Shown here: positions 33,388 through 45,589 of the stretch, piece by piece
Position numbering within the stretch: the first letter of the stretch is position 1
How the letters are laid out: every line of letters starts with the position of its first letter
From: Dipodascopsis uninucleata var. uninucleata
Taxonomy: Eukaryota; Ascomycota; Lipomycetes; Lipomycetales; Lipomycetaceae
DNA length: 64,000 nucleotides
Assembly (NCBI GenBank): GCA_030568195.1
Contig: JAJLTO010000007.1
Coordinates: 496,001-560,000, forward strand
Reading direction: 5' to 3'
Notes under the pieces: generated by a model
What the model was told of the DNA's origin: nothing
What the model saw: the letters and a program-made list of their open reading frames with translations, nothing else
The model's database searches: none
Program-made: the position numbers and the translations under genes

Positions 33388-36300
33388 CTAAATCTTCATT
33401 GTCGGAGGCGGCGTAACCTTGCGCATGATTAATTCGGATGGCCTCGAGGAGGCATACTTTTCTGCCATCGCCTCAACAAATCTTTTTCTGGAGACTATCT
33501 CGTCAATTAGGTCAACATCAACATGGACTTTCATGACTGTAGAGGATGCCGGAGGCGTTGCAAAGTTTCCTCCACCGCTCATATCAATTCCAGCTGGCGA
33601 TGATGACAAAATAGTGCTATTGTCCAAAAGTGACGACTTGTTATAGGAACGACGAGGAAGATGACCAATGCTGTTTCTATCTGGTGTTACATATGGTGAC
33701 GGTGTTCTCACTGAAGATAATGGCGAAGACATGGCTGCTTTCATATTTGAGCCTGAAGAGAGTGTATGACCGACAGGAGAGTGCCCTGGATATGTGGATG
33801 GTGAGTTCATTCTCAAAGCGCTGAATTGCCGTTCAAGTTCAACTACGTCTGATGCCCTTTTATTCGCAAACTTCATGATCCGTTGAATAGACTTCTCAAT
33901 TCCCACTATCGATGGCTGCTGAGTTGAGCCTGGTCTGGAAAGAGAGCTCAGTGCCATCTTTATTTCAGTGTTAGTCTTTTCAAGAGACTCCAAGAATTTA
34001 GTTACATCATGTAATTTCTTTCGCACATCTTTCTGAAGATCTTGAGCTTCTGCCGGAAGTACCTTACTCTGCGCCTTGGTAAGATTCTGAATACCACTAT
34101 GGCGTCTCATCATACTTCTCATTCTTGAGAGAGCGATCTCCAATCGAGTTAAAGACGTCTCAATCTCGTGAGATTGATTATCGGCTCGAGCACCTTTCAC
34201 GTTCAATCCTTTTACTCTCTCCTCTAATTGCTTCATGAGATTGGCCAAATTGGAAGACTCTCCAAGCTTCCATAACTCTGGAGAGCTTATATCATCGTAT
34301 TTCTCTGACGGGTCTATTCTTTGACTTGAAATAAACGCTTTAAGAGATGACACATTTTTACTAATTATATCAAGACTGTCAACAGTCTCGTCGTAGATAA
34401 AACCAAGGACTTCTTCGGGTCCTCGACCCTCACCTTTCGACTTGTGCAGCTCAAAATAATTAGGCATGTCAATAACCTTTCGCTTGGTAGACTGTACTAG
34501 ATGCTTTGGCGTCGCCTCCTGTATTATCGAAACATCATGTTGTGAATTCGGTTCTACAACAGGTGTCGCTTGCATGCTAGATGGCACCGAACCACTTTCT
34601 ATAGTTGACTTTGATGATGATGATGACTGAATCAGTGGCTTCTGTTGTGGCTTCGAACCCAAACTTTCTGACACAGCGGAAAGAATAGAAGGCTTACCAA
34701 ATCCCTTGAACTGTGGTTGCCCGAATAGTGATTGCTTTTCAGCCTCCCCTGTAGAAGTAGAACCATAAACAATAGGATTTGTCTCTTGCTTAGAAGGAGA
34801 TTGAAGTTGAGAAGACACACTAGAACCAAAAGAAAAGGCGGGTTTGGCCTCTTGCTTGACTTGATTAGAACTAAATGATCCAAATGAACCCCGCGTAACT
34901 GAAGTCTTCTGGATTTGCTTCAAATTTGACGTTTTTATTTTATCCTCTTGCTTATTAGTAGCGATTGTGCCAGAGTTTTTGCCTTTTGTATCACCTGTGT
35001 TTCCTCGGATAATTATAGAATCACCTAAAGCACTTAGATCAAACGGTTTTCGTAGAACCTTTTCTTCTCGAATTTTAAGAGGTACACTTGGCTTGACGTC
35101 ATCTCCCGATTCCTCAGAGTCCGATTCAGCTGGTCCTCTTTTTTCTTCTTCAACAACATCATCATCATCACCATCATCACCATCATCGTAGTCGTCATAA
35201 TCATATTCATCTTCATCTTCAAGGACTTCGTTCACGTCCTCCTCAACCTCCTCATTTTCATAGTCCTCATAATCTGAGTCAATATCCGATTCCATTTCTT
35301 CTTCATCTTCCTCAGAATCGCTAGTCTCCTTTCTCGGAGTTATACCGACTCTGGAAGCAAAAGACTGGCCTGCGTTTGACATGAGAGAATTCGAGCTCTC
35401 GTCATTAACCATAGTCTTACTAAATACACTCCCTTGCTCAGATTTATCAAATCTCATTTTACGTTGTGGTTCACCACTTTTTTTACTTCCAAATATACCA
35501 AATGATGGTTTATTAGACTCAACTGCATCAACAGTCGACGTATCGGCCAGCGAAGCATTTTTCAAAATAGAACCGTTAAACGCTCCAAACGATGACGAGC
35601 TTTTATCGGAATCCTTTGCAAGCACTCCAAATGGCGACTGGCCGTTCTTATCAGAATCCTTTGCAAACGCTCCAAATGGCGACTGACCATTCTTATCAGA
35701 ATCCTTTGCAAGCGCTCCAAATGGCGACTGACCATTCTTATCAGAATCCTTTGCAAACGCTCCAAATGGCGACTGACCATTCTTATCAGAATCCTTTGCA
35801 AACGCTCCAAATGGCGACTGACCATTCTTATCAGAATCCTTTGCAAGCGCTCCAAATGGCGACTGACCATTCTTATCAGAATCCTTTGCAAGCGCTCCAA
35901 ATGGCGACTGACTATCCTTATCAGAATCCTTTGCAAACGCTCCAAATGGCGACTGGCCGTTCTTATCAGAATCCTTTGCAAACGCTCCAAATGGCGACTT
36001 GCCGTTCTTATCAGAATCCTTTGCAAATGCTCCAAATGGCGACTGGCCGTTCGTGTCGGTAGCCTTTGCAAACGCTCCAAATGGCGACTGGCCGTTCTGG
36101 TCGGTATCCTTTGCAAACGCTCCAAATGGCGACTGGCCGTTCTGGTCGGTATCCTTTGCAAACGCTCCAAATGGCGACTGACTATTCTTGTGGGAACCTT
36201 TTGCAAACGCTCCAAATGAAGATTCTGGATTCTTATTGCTACCAAAGGTACTGAATGTAGACTCTTTTGAGTACGATTCTAAAGGTTTGTTACCAGTAGC

Positions 36301-39300
36301 AGATCCAAACGACGGTAAAGTATTTGGCTGCTTGGAATTAAAACCTAATGAGCCAGACTTTGAGCTTGATGTAATTGTTGAAGATGAAAATAGAGACGAT
36401 TGTGCTTTCGAATCTTTTGAAGCCAACGAAGCAAATGGACTTGAAGATGGTGATGAAAGCGAGCCAAATGGTGAGGTCGTAGACGAAGCGTAACTAGAAA
36501 ATCCTCCAAATGCAGGTGCTTTAGAAGCACCTGCTACAGTAGTCCCAAATGTACTTTTGCCAAATTCAATCTGCGTTGCACTAAATTGAGACGGCGTATG
36601 CTTTGAGGAAGGGAATGACGTGCTTATTGGTTCAGGAAGTTTAGTGATTTCAGGTGCATTTTCTGCTTTTGCTACATTAGGAACACTCTCCGGTTCTGGA
36701 CTAGATCTGATAGCCGATGTGGATGAAATGCCCTTAGTATTTACCCCGGAAGTAAGAATACGTCTCTCATACTGATTCAACAACACCTTAGCCTCTGTCT
36801 CCCCATTTTCTACTCCATCGGACCATATGAGATTCCATACTTTTATCTGACCTTGATCGTTGAGAAGCCATACCATTGGCACTGGACCACATCTATCAAT
36901 ACCAGGTTTGGGACTCAGGACATCTTCATCACCTGATAGATCGAGAGCAAGTCCAGCAGGCAATGAATCCTTACCATTCGGTAACATAGGCATGCTTGCC
37001 CGTTTAGTTTCATCTAATATATCAAAAGAATGCGAGCTCGTTAATACAGATATATCGGGTGATTGAGTTGATGCCACTATTGCAAGATTTCGCAGCTGTG
37101 ATATCCACTTGGTAAGCACTAATGAATACCAGTATGGCTTCTTGGTACTTTCAAACGATGGACAAATATCAAAAGACCTTGCGAAAGTAATCTTTGTATT
37201 CTCGACATCAATCACATATACTTCATTTTCGTCCATGCCAGCAGCAGATACAAATAGAGTGTTTTCATCAAGTGAGCATATAAAAAATACTATCAAGTCA
37301 GTTAAATATATAATTGCAACTTAAAAAATTTCTGACTTACTCTCTTTCGTAAAGCATTGAAAACTGGATTTCATATTTCCTTGCAATGTCCAAGTACATA
37401 TAGCACCACCCTTTGACCCAGTTATTAATTCACTGTTTTCAACAGACCAGTCAAAGCAGGTCACACCATCAGTAATTTTGGCCCTATTACCATTTGAAAT
37501 ATCAATGTGCCATAGGGTACCTTCCATGCTTAATACTACTAGAGATGACCCATCTGCAGCATTGCATTTAAAATCACTGATGGTTGTTTTTGAGTCAATT
37601 ACTTTCGGCGGCTTTATAGTATCTTCAAGAAGATTTTCGACAGGATATACCATAATTTCACCTTCTGCAGTAATCACTATAAAAAACTGCTCATCGGATG
37701 TGAATGTTATAGCTTTTATGTTCTTCTGAAGAGGATATTTTCTGCCCTCGCGAAAAATTTTATCTGTACTATAAAACTTTGATCTTAATTCCGCTGTCTT
37801 TGAGACAATGAATCCTACAATACGGCTGTAAATTCTCTTTCTCAAAAACATTTATCGCTAATATAGATGTCACTTACCATTTTTATAAACAACAGCAAAA
37901 ATTTTGTTATGGTTGCCAATGGACAAATGATTAACTGGATAATCAATATTGGTAGCAGGTTCATCGATACATATAATAGCATTTTTTCCTAGAGCGACAA
38001 ATCCGAGAGATTCAGTTTCTTCAAGTGCAAATTCGCCAGAGACAATCTCTCTATTGCTGTCGTTAGCGCCAGAACTAGATTTCAGTCGAGGAGTTTCTTG
38101 CGACTCGCTATCCTTGCTGGAAACTATTTCAGTACTGTTAGATGACTTAATCTCAATGAAGGAGGATTTGGCTGCCAAAACTGTTTTGTTATGTTCCTCT
38201 AGAAGCGTAGAAGCGATGCTGTCAGTTAGGTCATCCATCTGCATGACATGCCATATCTTCAGCTGGCCCTTTCCACTCAAACACCACAGCAATGGCAGTG
38301 CAGGACACTCATCTACGCCAGGCTTCGGTGCTCTTAAGGACTTTGAAGAAGTGAGATCTATTGCTAAAGCTGTAGGCGAAGTCTCAGAGCCTTTGAACAT
38401 AGGCAAGCTTGCCCGACGAGTCTCATCCAATAAGTATAGAGTATGTTGTTCCGTCATAACTGATATATCTGTAGATAAACTGGAACCCAAAATAATTAAA
38501 TATGGCAGAGAAGATTTCCAATGTCTTATGATAGTTGAATACCACCAGCATAATTGTGAATTCGAACTAGAAGGCATACAAATGTCATATATTTTTGAAA
38601 AGATGATCTCATTTGACTCATCTTGGACGCGAACCAGGAATGGCTCACATTCATTGGTCGTTGATGAGGGCGAGGTTGAATAAATGATCAAATATAAGTT
38701 TTGGTCGATACAAGACAAATATAATACTGCCCAAATTTGTACAATATAAACATATTAGCATCAGAAATTTCACGCAAAACACCGTAAAATACAAATATTA
38801 TTGTCACATACCATGGCTCTTCTGAACCGCTGAGGAACGCTCAATGACCAAGACACATTCGCTGGACGTCGAAATTACTTTGACTTCACCTGTGGCCTCA
38901 CCCACTAAATAAGAATTTCCATCTAAAAGCCATTCAACTATGTTTAAAATAGACATTAGATTATGATTCATTATATCCATGCTAGTTGTATACATACAGG
39001 CTGTGATCCCACTTCTGTGTAAAATAGACGTAGAATTGGTTTTAATGTCGAGATGAGTTAGACTTCCGTCCTGAGCCAATATTGCTACTGAATTTCCGTG
39101 TGCAGGATTCGGTCTCAAGTCGCTGATTGCCTTTCCAAGTATAAAAGAATACAAAGGCGTACTTGATGATACTTTCATTGAATCAATATCATAAACATAT
39201 ACAGCGCCCTTCGCTATATTTGCAGCCAATAGTAGCTGCTCGTCTGCACTAAACATAATCATGTCTACCGCATGGGGACACCGGTTCATGATGCCCCCGT

Positions 39301-39684
39301 CACCAGTATTGTACATCTTATCATCACCCTCAAATTTTTTCCGTATTGACGCAGTAGAATCCACGATAAATCCATTTTCGATTACTATTGCCACTACACC
39401 CTTACTGTTAGCTATAGCAAGCTGTCTCGCACGAGTATCAGGATCTTTGACGGCATTTTCAATGTTTACTGTCGAGTCTTTTCCAAGAGCAAGAAAGCCG
39501 AAGTCCTAGTAAGTAACAAACATAATAATATTAGTTATTAAATATCTATGTCTAAATTCTGGACCCGTTCCTACACTGATTCCGCTTCAGTGCCCTGATT
39601 CAAGTATTGAAATATTCCTTCAGTACATACCTCGGTCTCTACTTCCGCCAACTCATCGTCCACTACTTTGTGAGCAGGTTTCAT
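33388..39684 (-). CDS. NUP159: Nup159/Nup146-type nucleoporin with two tandem N-terminal beta-propellers (five exons)
   Basis: Nup159 (animal Nup214) sits on the cytoplasmic face of the nuclear pore and recruits the mRNA-export helicase Dbp5 through its N-terminal propeller. Exons are 39631-39684, 38812-39505, 37878-38726, 37341-37814 and 33388-37289. The four introns (51 to 125 nt) have GTATGT or GTAAGT donors and TAG/CAG acceptors, and all phases agree, giving 1990 residues. The start MKPAHKVVDDELAEVETEDF is typical. Propeller A spans about 19-440 and propeller B about 478-865. Both open with GF(L/V)ALGK, carry NGFIV, and close with DET(R/K)RAS(L/M)PM, PKPG(V/I)D and GQ(L/I)KVW/KIW. Next come FG repeats, including a 45-bp array, an acidic stretch (EEDEEEMESDIDSDYEDY) and a C-terminal coiled-coil region (LMKQLEERVKGL). 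A doubled propeller is not usual for the family. Confidence 0.92.
35594..36223 (-). repeat. 45-bp coding minisatellite, about 14 units of FG repeat
   Basis: Each 45-bp unit encodes 15 residues of the form SPFGAFAKDSDKNGQ. Thirteen SPFG units and one flanking SSFG unit stand in a row. Units at the gene-proximal and distal ends differ (DTDQNGQ, ATDTNGQ, KGSHKNSQ) while central ones are nearly identical, a sign of recent homogenisation. One FG per 15 residues provides spaced karyopherin contacts. The regular period keeps other frames open on both strands; those frames are artefacts. Confidence 0.93.
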
Positions 39685-41043
39685 TTCCACGACTAGCTAA
39701 GAACAGTTGCTGAAAGCTGTATTAAATTGTCCAATAGTTTATTCTCATGGAGTATTAATGTCATAAAAAAATTGAACGTATGAAAGAGAAATGAAGCTGA
39801 AATTTTCGTGCGCTTTGAGTATCTTCAGCGGTGATCTGTCTCGAGATCATAAAATTTGATGGACACAAAACATTGAATGTTTCTGTAGTACTGAAAGAGG
39901 TAAAATCACCCAAATTTACGAAGCATGGTTCTACAAGCATAAGAATAACTAACACTGCTTCAATAATTAAATGCCCAACGGAATATCTAACAACAATGGT
40001 CTAACATAGAAATAATCTACTCTCTATTTGGAGGACTACAAATGTTGCTATACTCTAGCACTTTTAGGATGAGATTATTATTAAATAGCTAGCCAAGTAT
40101 CGTTTATCTATAGAAAGGTGAATCAAACATATGAATTCAGAAAACACCTCAAATTTGGATACACTCTCAAGATGTTTATCAAAAATCAAGCTATTGTCGG
40201 TAACATAATATCTTGAAGATTATATCCAGTCTTATAGTAGCTATGCAGCCAAATTGCAAAAAAATGCACGCATTTCCTGAGTACTTCACTCGCGAAATAT
40301 TTAGAAACAGCACAACACAAACAATCAAGCTTGTTAACAAAGACTAATGGGATGGCAATAATAAAGACCCGATTGATCGAATAAATGAGATAAATTAATA
40401 AAATGATCATAAATGAACGATAAAATCAATGAGATAGAAAAAAATCAGAGCACACCGAAGCCAAAATAATATGCACCAAGATAAAAAAGATAACGGTAAA
40501 AAGATTACAGTAGAAACAGTCTCAAAACAATCTGGTTCTAGACCACCAGTCTCTAAAAATATTAAAAGATAACAAAAACAAATGTCATTCTGACTAAATT
40601 AGAAATGTATTCATTGAACGTGAGAGTATTGTTCATATACTCGTTTGTACTTTGCAAAAAAATTGATATAAACGTTAAATAACTTTTTTTAGTGAATTAA
40701 ACCGTTATCCTGGAAAAGCCCTGCACTTTTTACTGTCTAACAATGATATTGAGGATTTATCATTGCTAAAATGCCGAATGTTGTTACTTATAATATGCAC
40801 CAAGGTACCAGAACTAGATCATGCTATGGTTGTCGCATAACCTTGACCTATTAAATATTTGATATGCAAGACAAGCTGGAAGAAGCGGATGAATCTGTCC
40901 TTCACCTATGCCAGATCATCTTTCCGTAGTCTGACTTCATATCCACAAAGAGATAGACGATGGCACTAAAAAACCTATACAACACAAACCAAACACTCTC
41001 AATTTTATATGTCACCAAGAATTATCCATAAACAACACCGAGA
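39685..41043. other. Intergenic region upstream of the nucleoporin gene
   Basis: This AT-rich 1.4-kb gap lies between the nucleoporin start and the ELL stop, both on the minus strand. It should hold the nucleoporin promoter and ELL 3' end. The few short open frames resemble nothing I know. Confidence 0.6.
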
Positions 41044-43614
41044 TCATGACGACGTTGTGAAACGTGGAGCAGCACGCCATAATTCACTTTTCCAAGACTC
41101 AAGCTTGCTATGAAGACTCAAGAGCTGTTCACGCCGTCTATGATATGCAACCTCATGCTTGGGATTGAGAGACTTTTGAGTCTCATATTGACGTACTTCT
41201 GCATATAACTTTCTGTATTCTTCATACTGCTCTCTAAATCTCCGAGCTAATCGTAGAAGATCGGCCTGATTGAGTTGAGATGCAGAAGTCTTCTTACCGT
41301 TATTATTGCTACCATTGCTATTTTTATAATCGTCTTCTTTACGATCGTGGTCATGGCCATGATCATGACTAAGATCAGTTGCATTAACCGGAGGACTAGC
41401 ACCAAGTGGCGAGGGCTTGCGTGGTGACATCGATCCACCTCCTGATGAAGATCTCACTCTAGAAGATCCTGTAGAGGAAGATGTTCCTGAGTTCGTGAGA
41501 CTAGTAGCCTTTCGCTTCGTGCCATTAGCATTATCTGTACCAGACGACTGTGTCGTTTGATCAGGTCGCCGGACCTTTTTAATTTTAACTGAATTATCTT
41601 TCTTAAGTGCTGATTGAGCTCCTTCGGATGTGCTCGCAGAGCCAGCTGAAATGCTACTTTGTTTTCTATGATTAGCATTAATAGAAGACGAAGCCGACGC
41701 AGATCCACCATTGGAAACACCAGTAACGCGAGAGTTAGATATGTTCCTTACGCCATCTGCTTCTTTTTTCTCTTTTTTCTCCCTTGGATCTTTTGACTCT
41801 TTTGACTCTTTTGACTCCAATTTTTGTCTCTTCAAAGGCTTTGTTTTTAATATCGCACCACCAACTCTTTTAACACCAGAAATCGAGGTTGATGAATGGC
41901 CATTCGTATTTGCTGTGTCAGGCGTTTCAGCTACTACAGGAGGTGCAGCAACTGGTAATGGACCATCGTCTAGTCGAAGTGCTGGAACTGAGTTTTCACT
42001 AGTGTTGGAACTTGTGGTGGACGAATCATCTGAGACAGAGCTGACAGACGAACTGCTGCTTGCTATACTTGAAGTGCTTGCATTACTCGAGACACTAGAA
42101 GTGCTAGCGACACTTGAAGTCCGCAGACGAGGTTCAATAAGCATTTTCCAAGCCATATCGTCTTTAGGTAGAGCAAGTCGTTCAAAAGCCTTTGACGCAT
42201 CTTCAATTATCTTATCTCGCTGACCAGCAGTGTAACCTTTCCATTCCCAGATACGGAGCTCTTTATATGCAAGGTCGGTCAAGATAAAAGCCTGTGGATC
42301 CGATGGTGCTGGCTGAGCATATTCTGTTAATAAGCTGCGGACTTCGTCTATATTGGCTTTGGTACGACCGGCCAGGCGATCTATTCTTGCTGGCTGCTCT
42401 ACAGCCAACAAATGAATAAGACGCATTGTTAGCGAACGGAACGTGTTCGTAGGCTTCGGCGAAGACGGTGCCAAAGCTCTATTTTTTCCTACGTGAACCC
42501 CAGACAAGAGAGGTGACGACGGCACAAGACGAGGAGAAGGTGTAGACAGTAGAGTAGTCCGACTATAGTTACAATACGAAGTTAGTTGGAGAAAACTGAC
42601 TATGATCCATACTACAATGAAAACTTTGAGATTTTAAATCTGAGATAATGCAAAGAATGACGAGGAAGCAAATAGATCAAAATACCTGATAGGATCCTTA
42701 CTGGCCACATCCTGTGCCTGACGTCTAGGACTGATCTCATGATTGTCCACCGTTAAAACATGGGACACCCGACCCACACAATCAAGGGCGCGCGGGAACT
42801 GCCCAGAGGAGATCGAGCGACGAGAAATTGTTGATGTCGCTCCATACACAAAATAAGGAGAAGGCTGTTCTACTGCAGATAACGGATAAGAACTTGATGA
42901 CCCAATTTTGATTGACTAAGTCCAGTTAGTTAGCACACAATACAAGATATTTAGTCATAGAATGAAAAGGTAAATTAACCACGTAGGTAGTCAAAGAATG
43001 TAACAACAGAAATATTAGACTCTTTTTCTTTTGATAAAGAAAACGTGAATAAAAAAGAATATTAATGCTTAGAATATACGATGGACGAAGAAAATTCATG
43101 ACCGACAATACTATCCCCACCACCGCCAAATCGACGCCTATTTCCGAGGAAGGGGAGAACGACAGCGAAGAAAATCGAGCATTCCCTCAACGTCTTTAAT
43201 TCCGAAACACTTAAAACACAAAACACGATTGTCAAAATGCAACGGTAATTGCAAATCCTTAACAACAGAAACGACATAATAGATATAATAGTAATAATAA
43301 AAGTAAAATAACCATAGCCGGAGCGTAATGATATGTTCACAGATAGTCTTCGACTATCTTTCTCAACAAACAGATAAATCACTTACAGGGACCTTGCCTA
43401 GTACTAGCTTCAATGAAGACGGATCTCTCTTCGCGCATTCTACTAACTGTGCATACGAATCTTCCGTAAATCGGACATGAAACACCTGCGGAGGCCTTCC
43501 ACTAGTGCTATTGGCACCACCGATTGAATGTGTGGAGTTGACCGACGATGGACCAAGCTTGATGCCTGTAGCGAGCTGTGGAGAAGTAGCGAGCGACAAG
43601 ATCGATGAAGACAT
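41044..43614 (-). CDS. ELL1: ELL-type RNA polymerase II elongation factor (three exons)
   Basis: ELL stimulates Pol II elongation in the nucleus, usually with an EAF partner, and is absent from S. cerevisiae but present in fission yeast. Exons are 43387-43614, 42686-42915 and 41044-42562, giving 658 residues. Intron 1 is 471 nt (GTAAGT ... TTAG) and intron 2 is 123 nt (GTATTT donor, AACTAAC branch). The N-terminal ELL domain runs across all exons: VFHVRFTEDSYAQLVECAKR (about 43-62), LDCVGRVSHVLTVDN, then the winged-helix-like FRSLTMRLIHLLAVEQPARI. A long Ser-rich linker with a Lys block (KESKESKDPREKKEKKE) follows. The last about 80 residues (LARRFREQYEEYRKLYAEVR) resemble the occludin/ELL helical domain. 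The start at 43614 gives a Ser-rich leader before the domain. Domain order fits ELL fully. Confidence 0.89.
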
Positions 43615-45557
43615 TACGTCTCTGCGTCTATGGAGGAATTATCCAGCTTACTAAACGTATGAAAGAGAGCCACCAGTAGCGACACCAGCACAGAGTGATT
43701 CAAAACAGTGACCTGACGTAGTTTGGATAGACACCAACTGAAGTTAGCAAGAAACAGGTAAGTCGCACGCAAAGATAATAATTGGTGACAGACAGACAAC
43801 TGCTTTTAACTGCACAAAATGACAAAGAAAGAATAAAAAAGTTGAGTGTTGTGAATATGAGTGAGCGTGTATGAAAGTGCGCGAGAATGGAAAGTAAGAG
43901 GGAAAGGAAAGGCTAAAAAGCGAAAGAGGTTAAGGCTTAGAAGGCTGGCAAACTAAACGAAGAGGATGTATATGCAATGGAGAGGTCGACAACAGCGAAC
44001 TCCTCTGGCCAGGTCTATCCAGCTATTTAAAATAATAAATAAATAAAAAAGGATACTACAACTCCTTCTCTTTGTAAGATTAATGATGGCAAATATAATA
44101 TATAAATGTAGTAGTTATTACAATATCTGTAGTATTGGTATTATTTCTGCTCCTTCTACTATAACATCGCCCGCTGTGAGTACCATCTGACTTTACTCAT
44201 ACTCTCCTGCTTAACATCTAGCTACGCCACATTTACTTACAATATTCCAAACACCACTGTTATGATTATTACAATGGTTTTAAGAGAATTGATTTCTAGT
44301 CACAGCTACTCCAATAATAGGCATGTGTTGTGCTCTTCTGCAGTTTGCTTTCTGAATGAATATATGGCCATACAGCAAGACACTGGGTCGATTAAATAAA
44401 GTATCTACGTAACTTTACAGCGAACAGAACTTACCCAAGATAGCGAGTCTAAATCACCCGCTTTAAATTTCTCAGGTGTATAAAACTATTAATACAAATG
44501 CGCCATAACCACTGGATAAGTTAAGTGTCAAGCAATAGGTTTCCACGGAGCTCCTCGTGGTAACAGAACTACACAAGTGAGCTAAGAATCCTCAGAAACT
44601 GTTTCCATACCAAATATTTAGCTCTACGTTGCCTATAGCAGTGAGAGTAATGTAAACAATGTAAAAGTGAGATGACGTGAAATTAAAGAGCGAGACGGAG
44701 TATTAGGAGGGTGCCATTAAAAGGTAAAACGAATATAAAGGCAACGCGACTCTAAATGACAGGCTTAGCTCAACGACTATGAACAAGGTTTGCTATGTGG
44801 TACATGGGTCACGTTGGTTCCAAACGACAGAAACTGGCAGAAACTGGCCATATAGAGACAGTAGATAAAATAACAGCGTTGGTCGGCAATGAGTTATTTA
44901 CTTTTTCAGCTTACTTGCTATTTATTTTATCTTGGTCCAACTCTTTTTCTTTTTAGTTGTCTACATATCATGTAAGACCCTAGCTCATCTTCAGGTAGCA
45001 TGTGGAGCATCAGAGAGCATACAAGAAACAGTTTTAGAGCCGAGAATTAATATGATTTATGAAAGATGTTCCTGGTTAGATAGTTTGGTCCACAGAATGT
45101 AGCGAGCAGAAGTTACAAGTAAAATCTGGACCATCACACCAGAATTGCCTCTTGTCTATTGGCTACTATGATCATCGTTGTTCATTGCGTACGATTTGCC
45201 GTAGAAAGATGTACTGATCATAGAAAACTGGATAATATAAACTGGGTACTGCAAATGCGGAAAAGGAGATGTTTGATGCCCTAAACTACGGCTCGCCTGA
45301 AACTCTTCAGAGCGGAAGCAGTACTGAGATACTACTAGCGCTGTCACTCATAACCGCTACTCAGCCTGCCATGTCATCCTAAACCTGCTTCGGCTTTCTT
45401 GTTCGACAGTGGTATTCCGTGTGTATGAGTAGTTAGTGCCTGAGAGAGCCAGGATCTACGCGATCTAAAACCATAGGTCACATTTGATATTATTTATCAT
45501 GTCTCCCTGTAGTGTGTATATCACATACGTATCCAGACCATAAGCCTGCCGTTCGAG

Positions 45558-45589
45558 AACTGACGCTAGTCCCTGACTGGCGTTCAGTT
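45558..45589. repeat. Hairpin with 9- and 10-base arms, one bulge
   Basis: AACTGACGC pairs with GCGTTCAGTT with one unpaired base; the loop is 13 bases. It stands alone in the gap between ELL and GAPDH. Confidence 0.45.

Noticed and set aside
35594-36223. CRISPR-like array
   Set aside because: Units are contiguous without spacers, code for FG repeats, and the genome is eukaryotic.
35562-36254. Long open frames of 60-227 codons on both strands across the FG array
   Set aside because: They come from the 45-bp period, which is a multiple of three and keeps several frames free of stops. Only the nucleoporin frame is non-repetitive on both sides.
33388-39684. Reading the nucleoporin region as two separate genes, a propeller-only protein and a Nup159
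   Set aside because: Exon 3 (37878-38726) runs in frame from the end of propeller A through the linker into the start of propeller B, and all splice phases agree. No stop, terminator-like gap or new start lies between.
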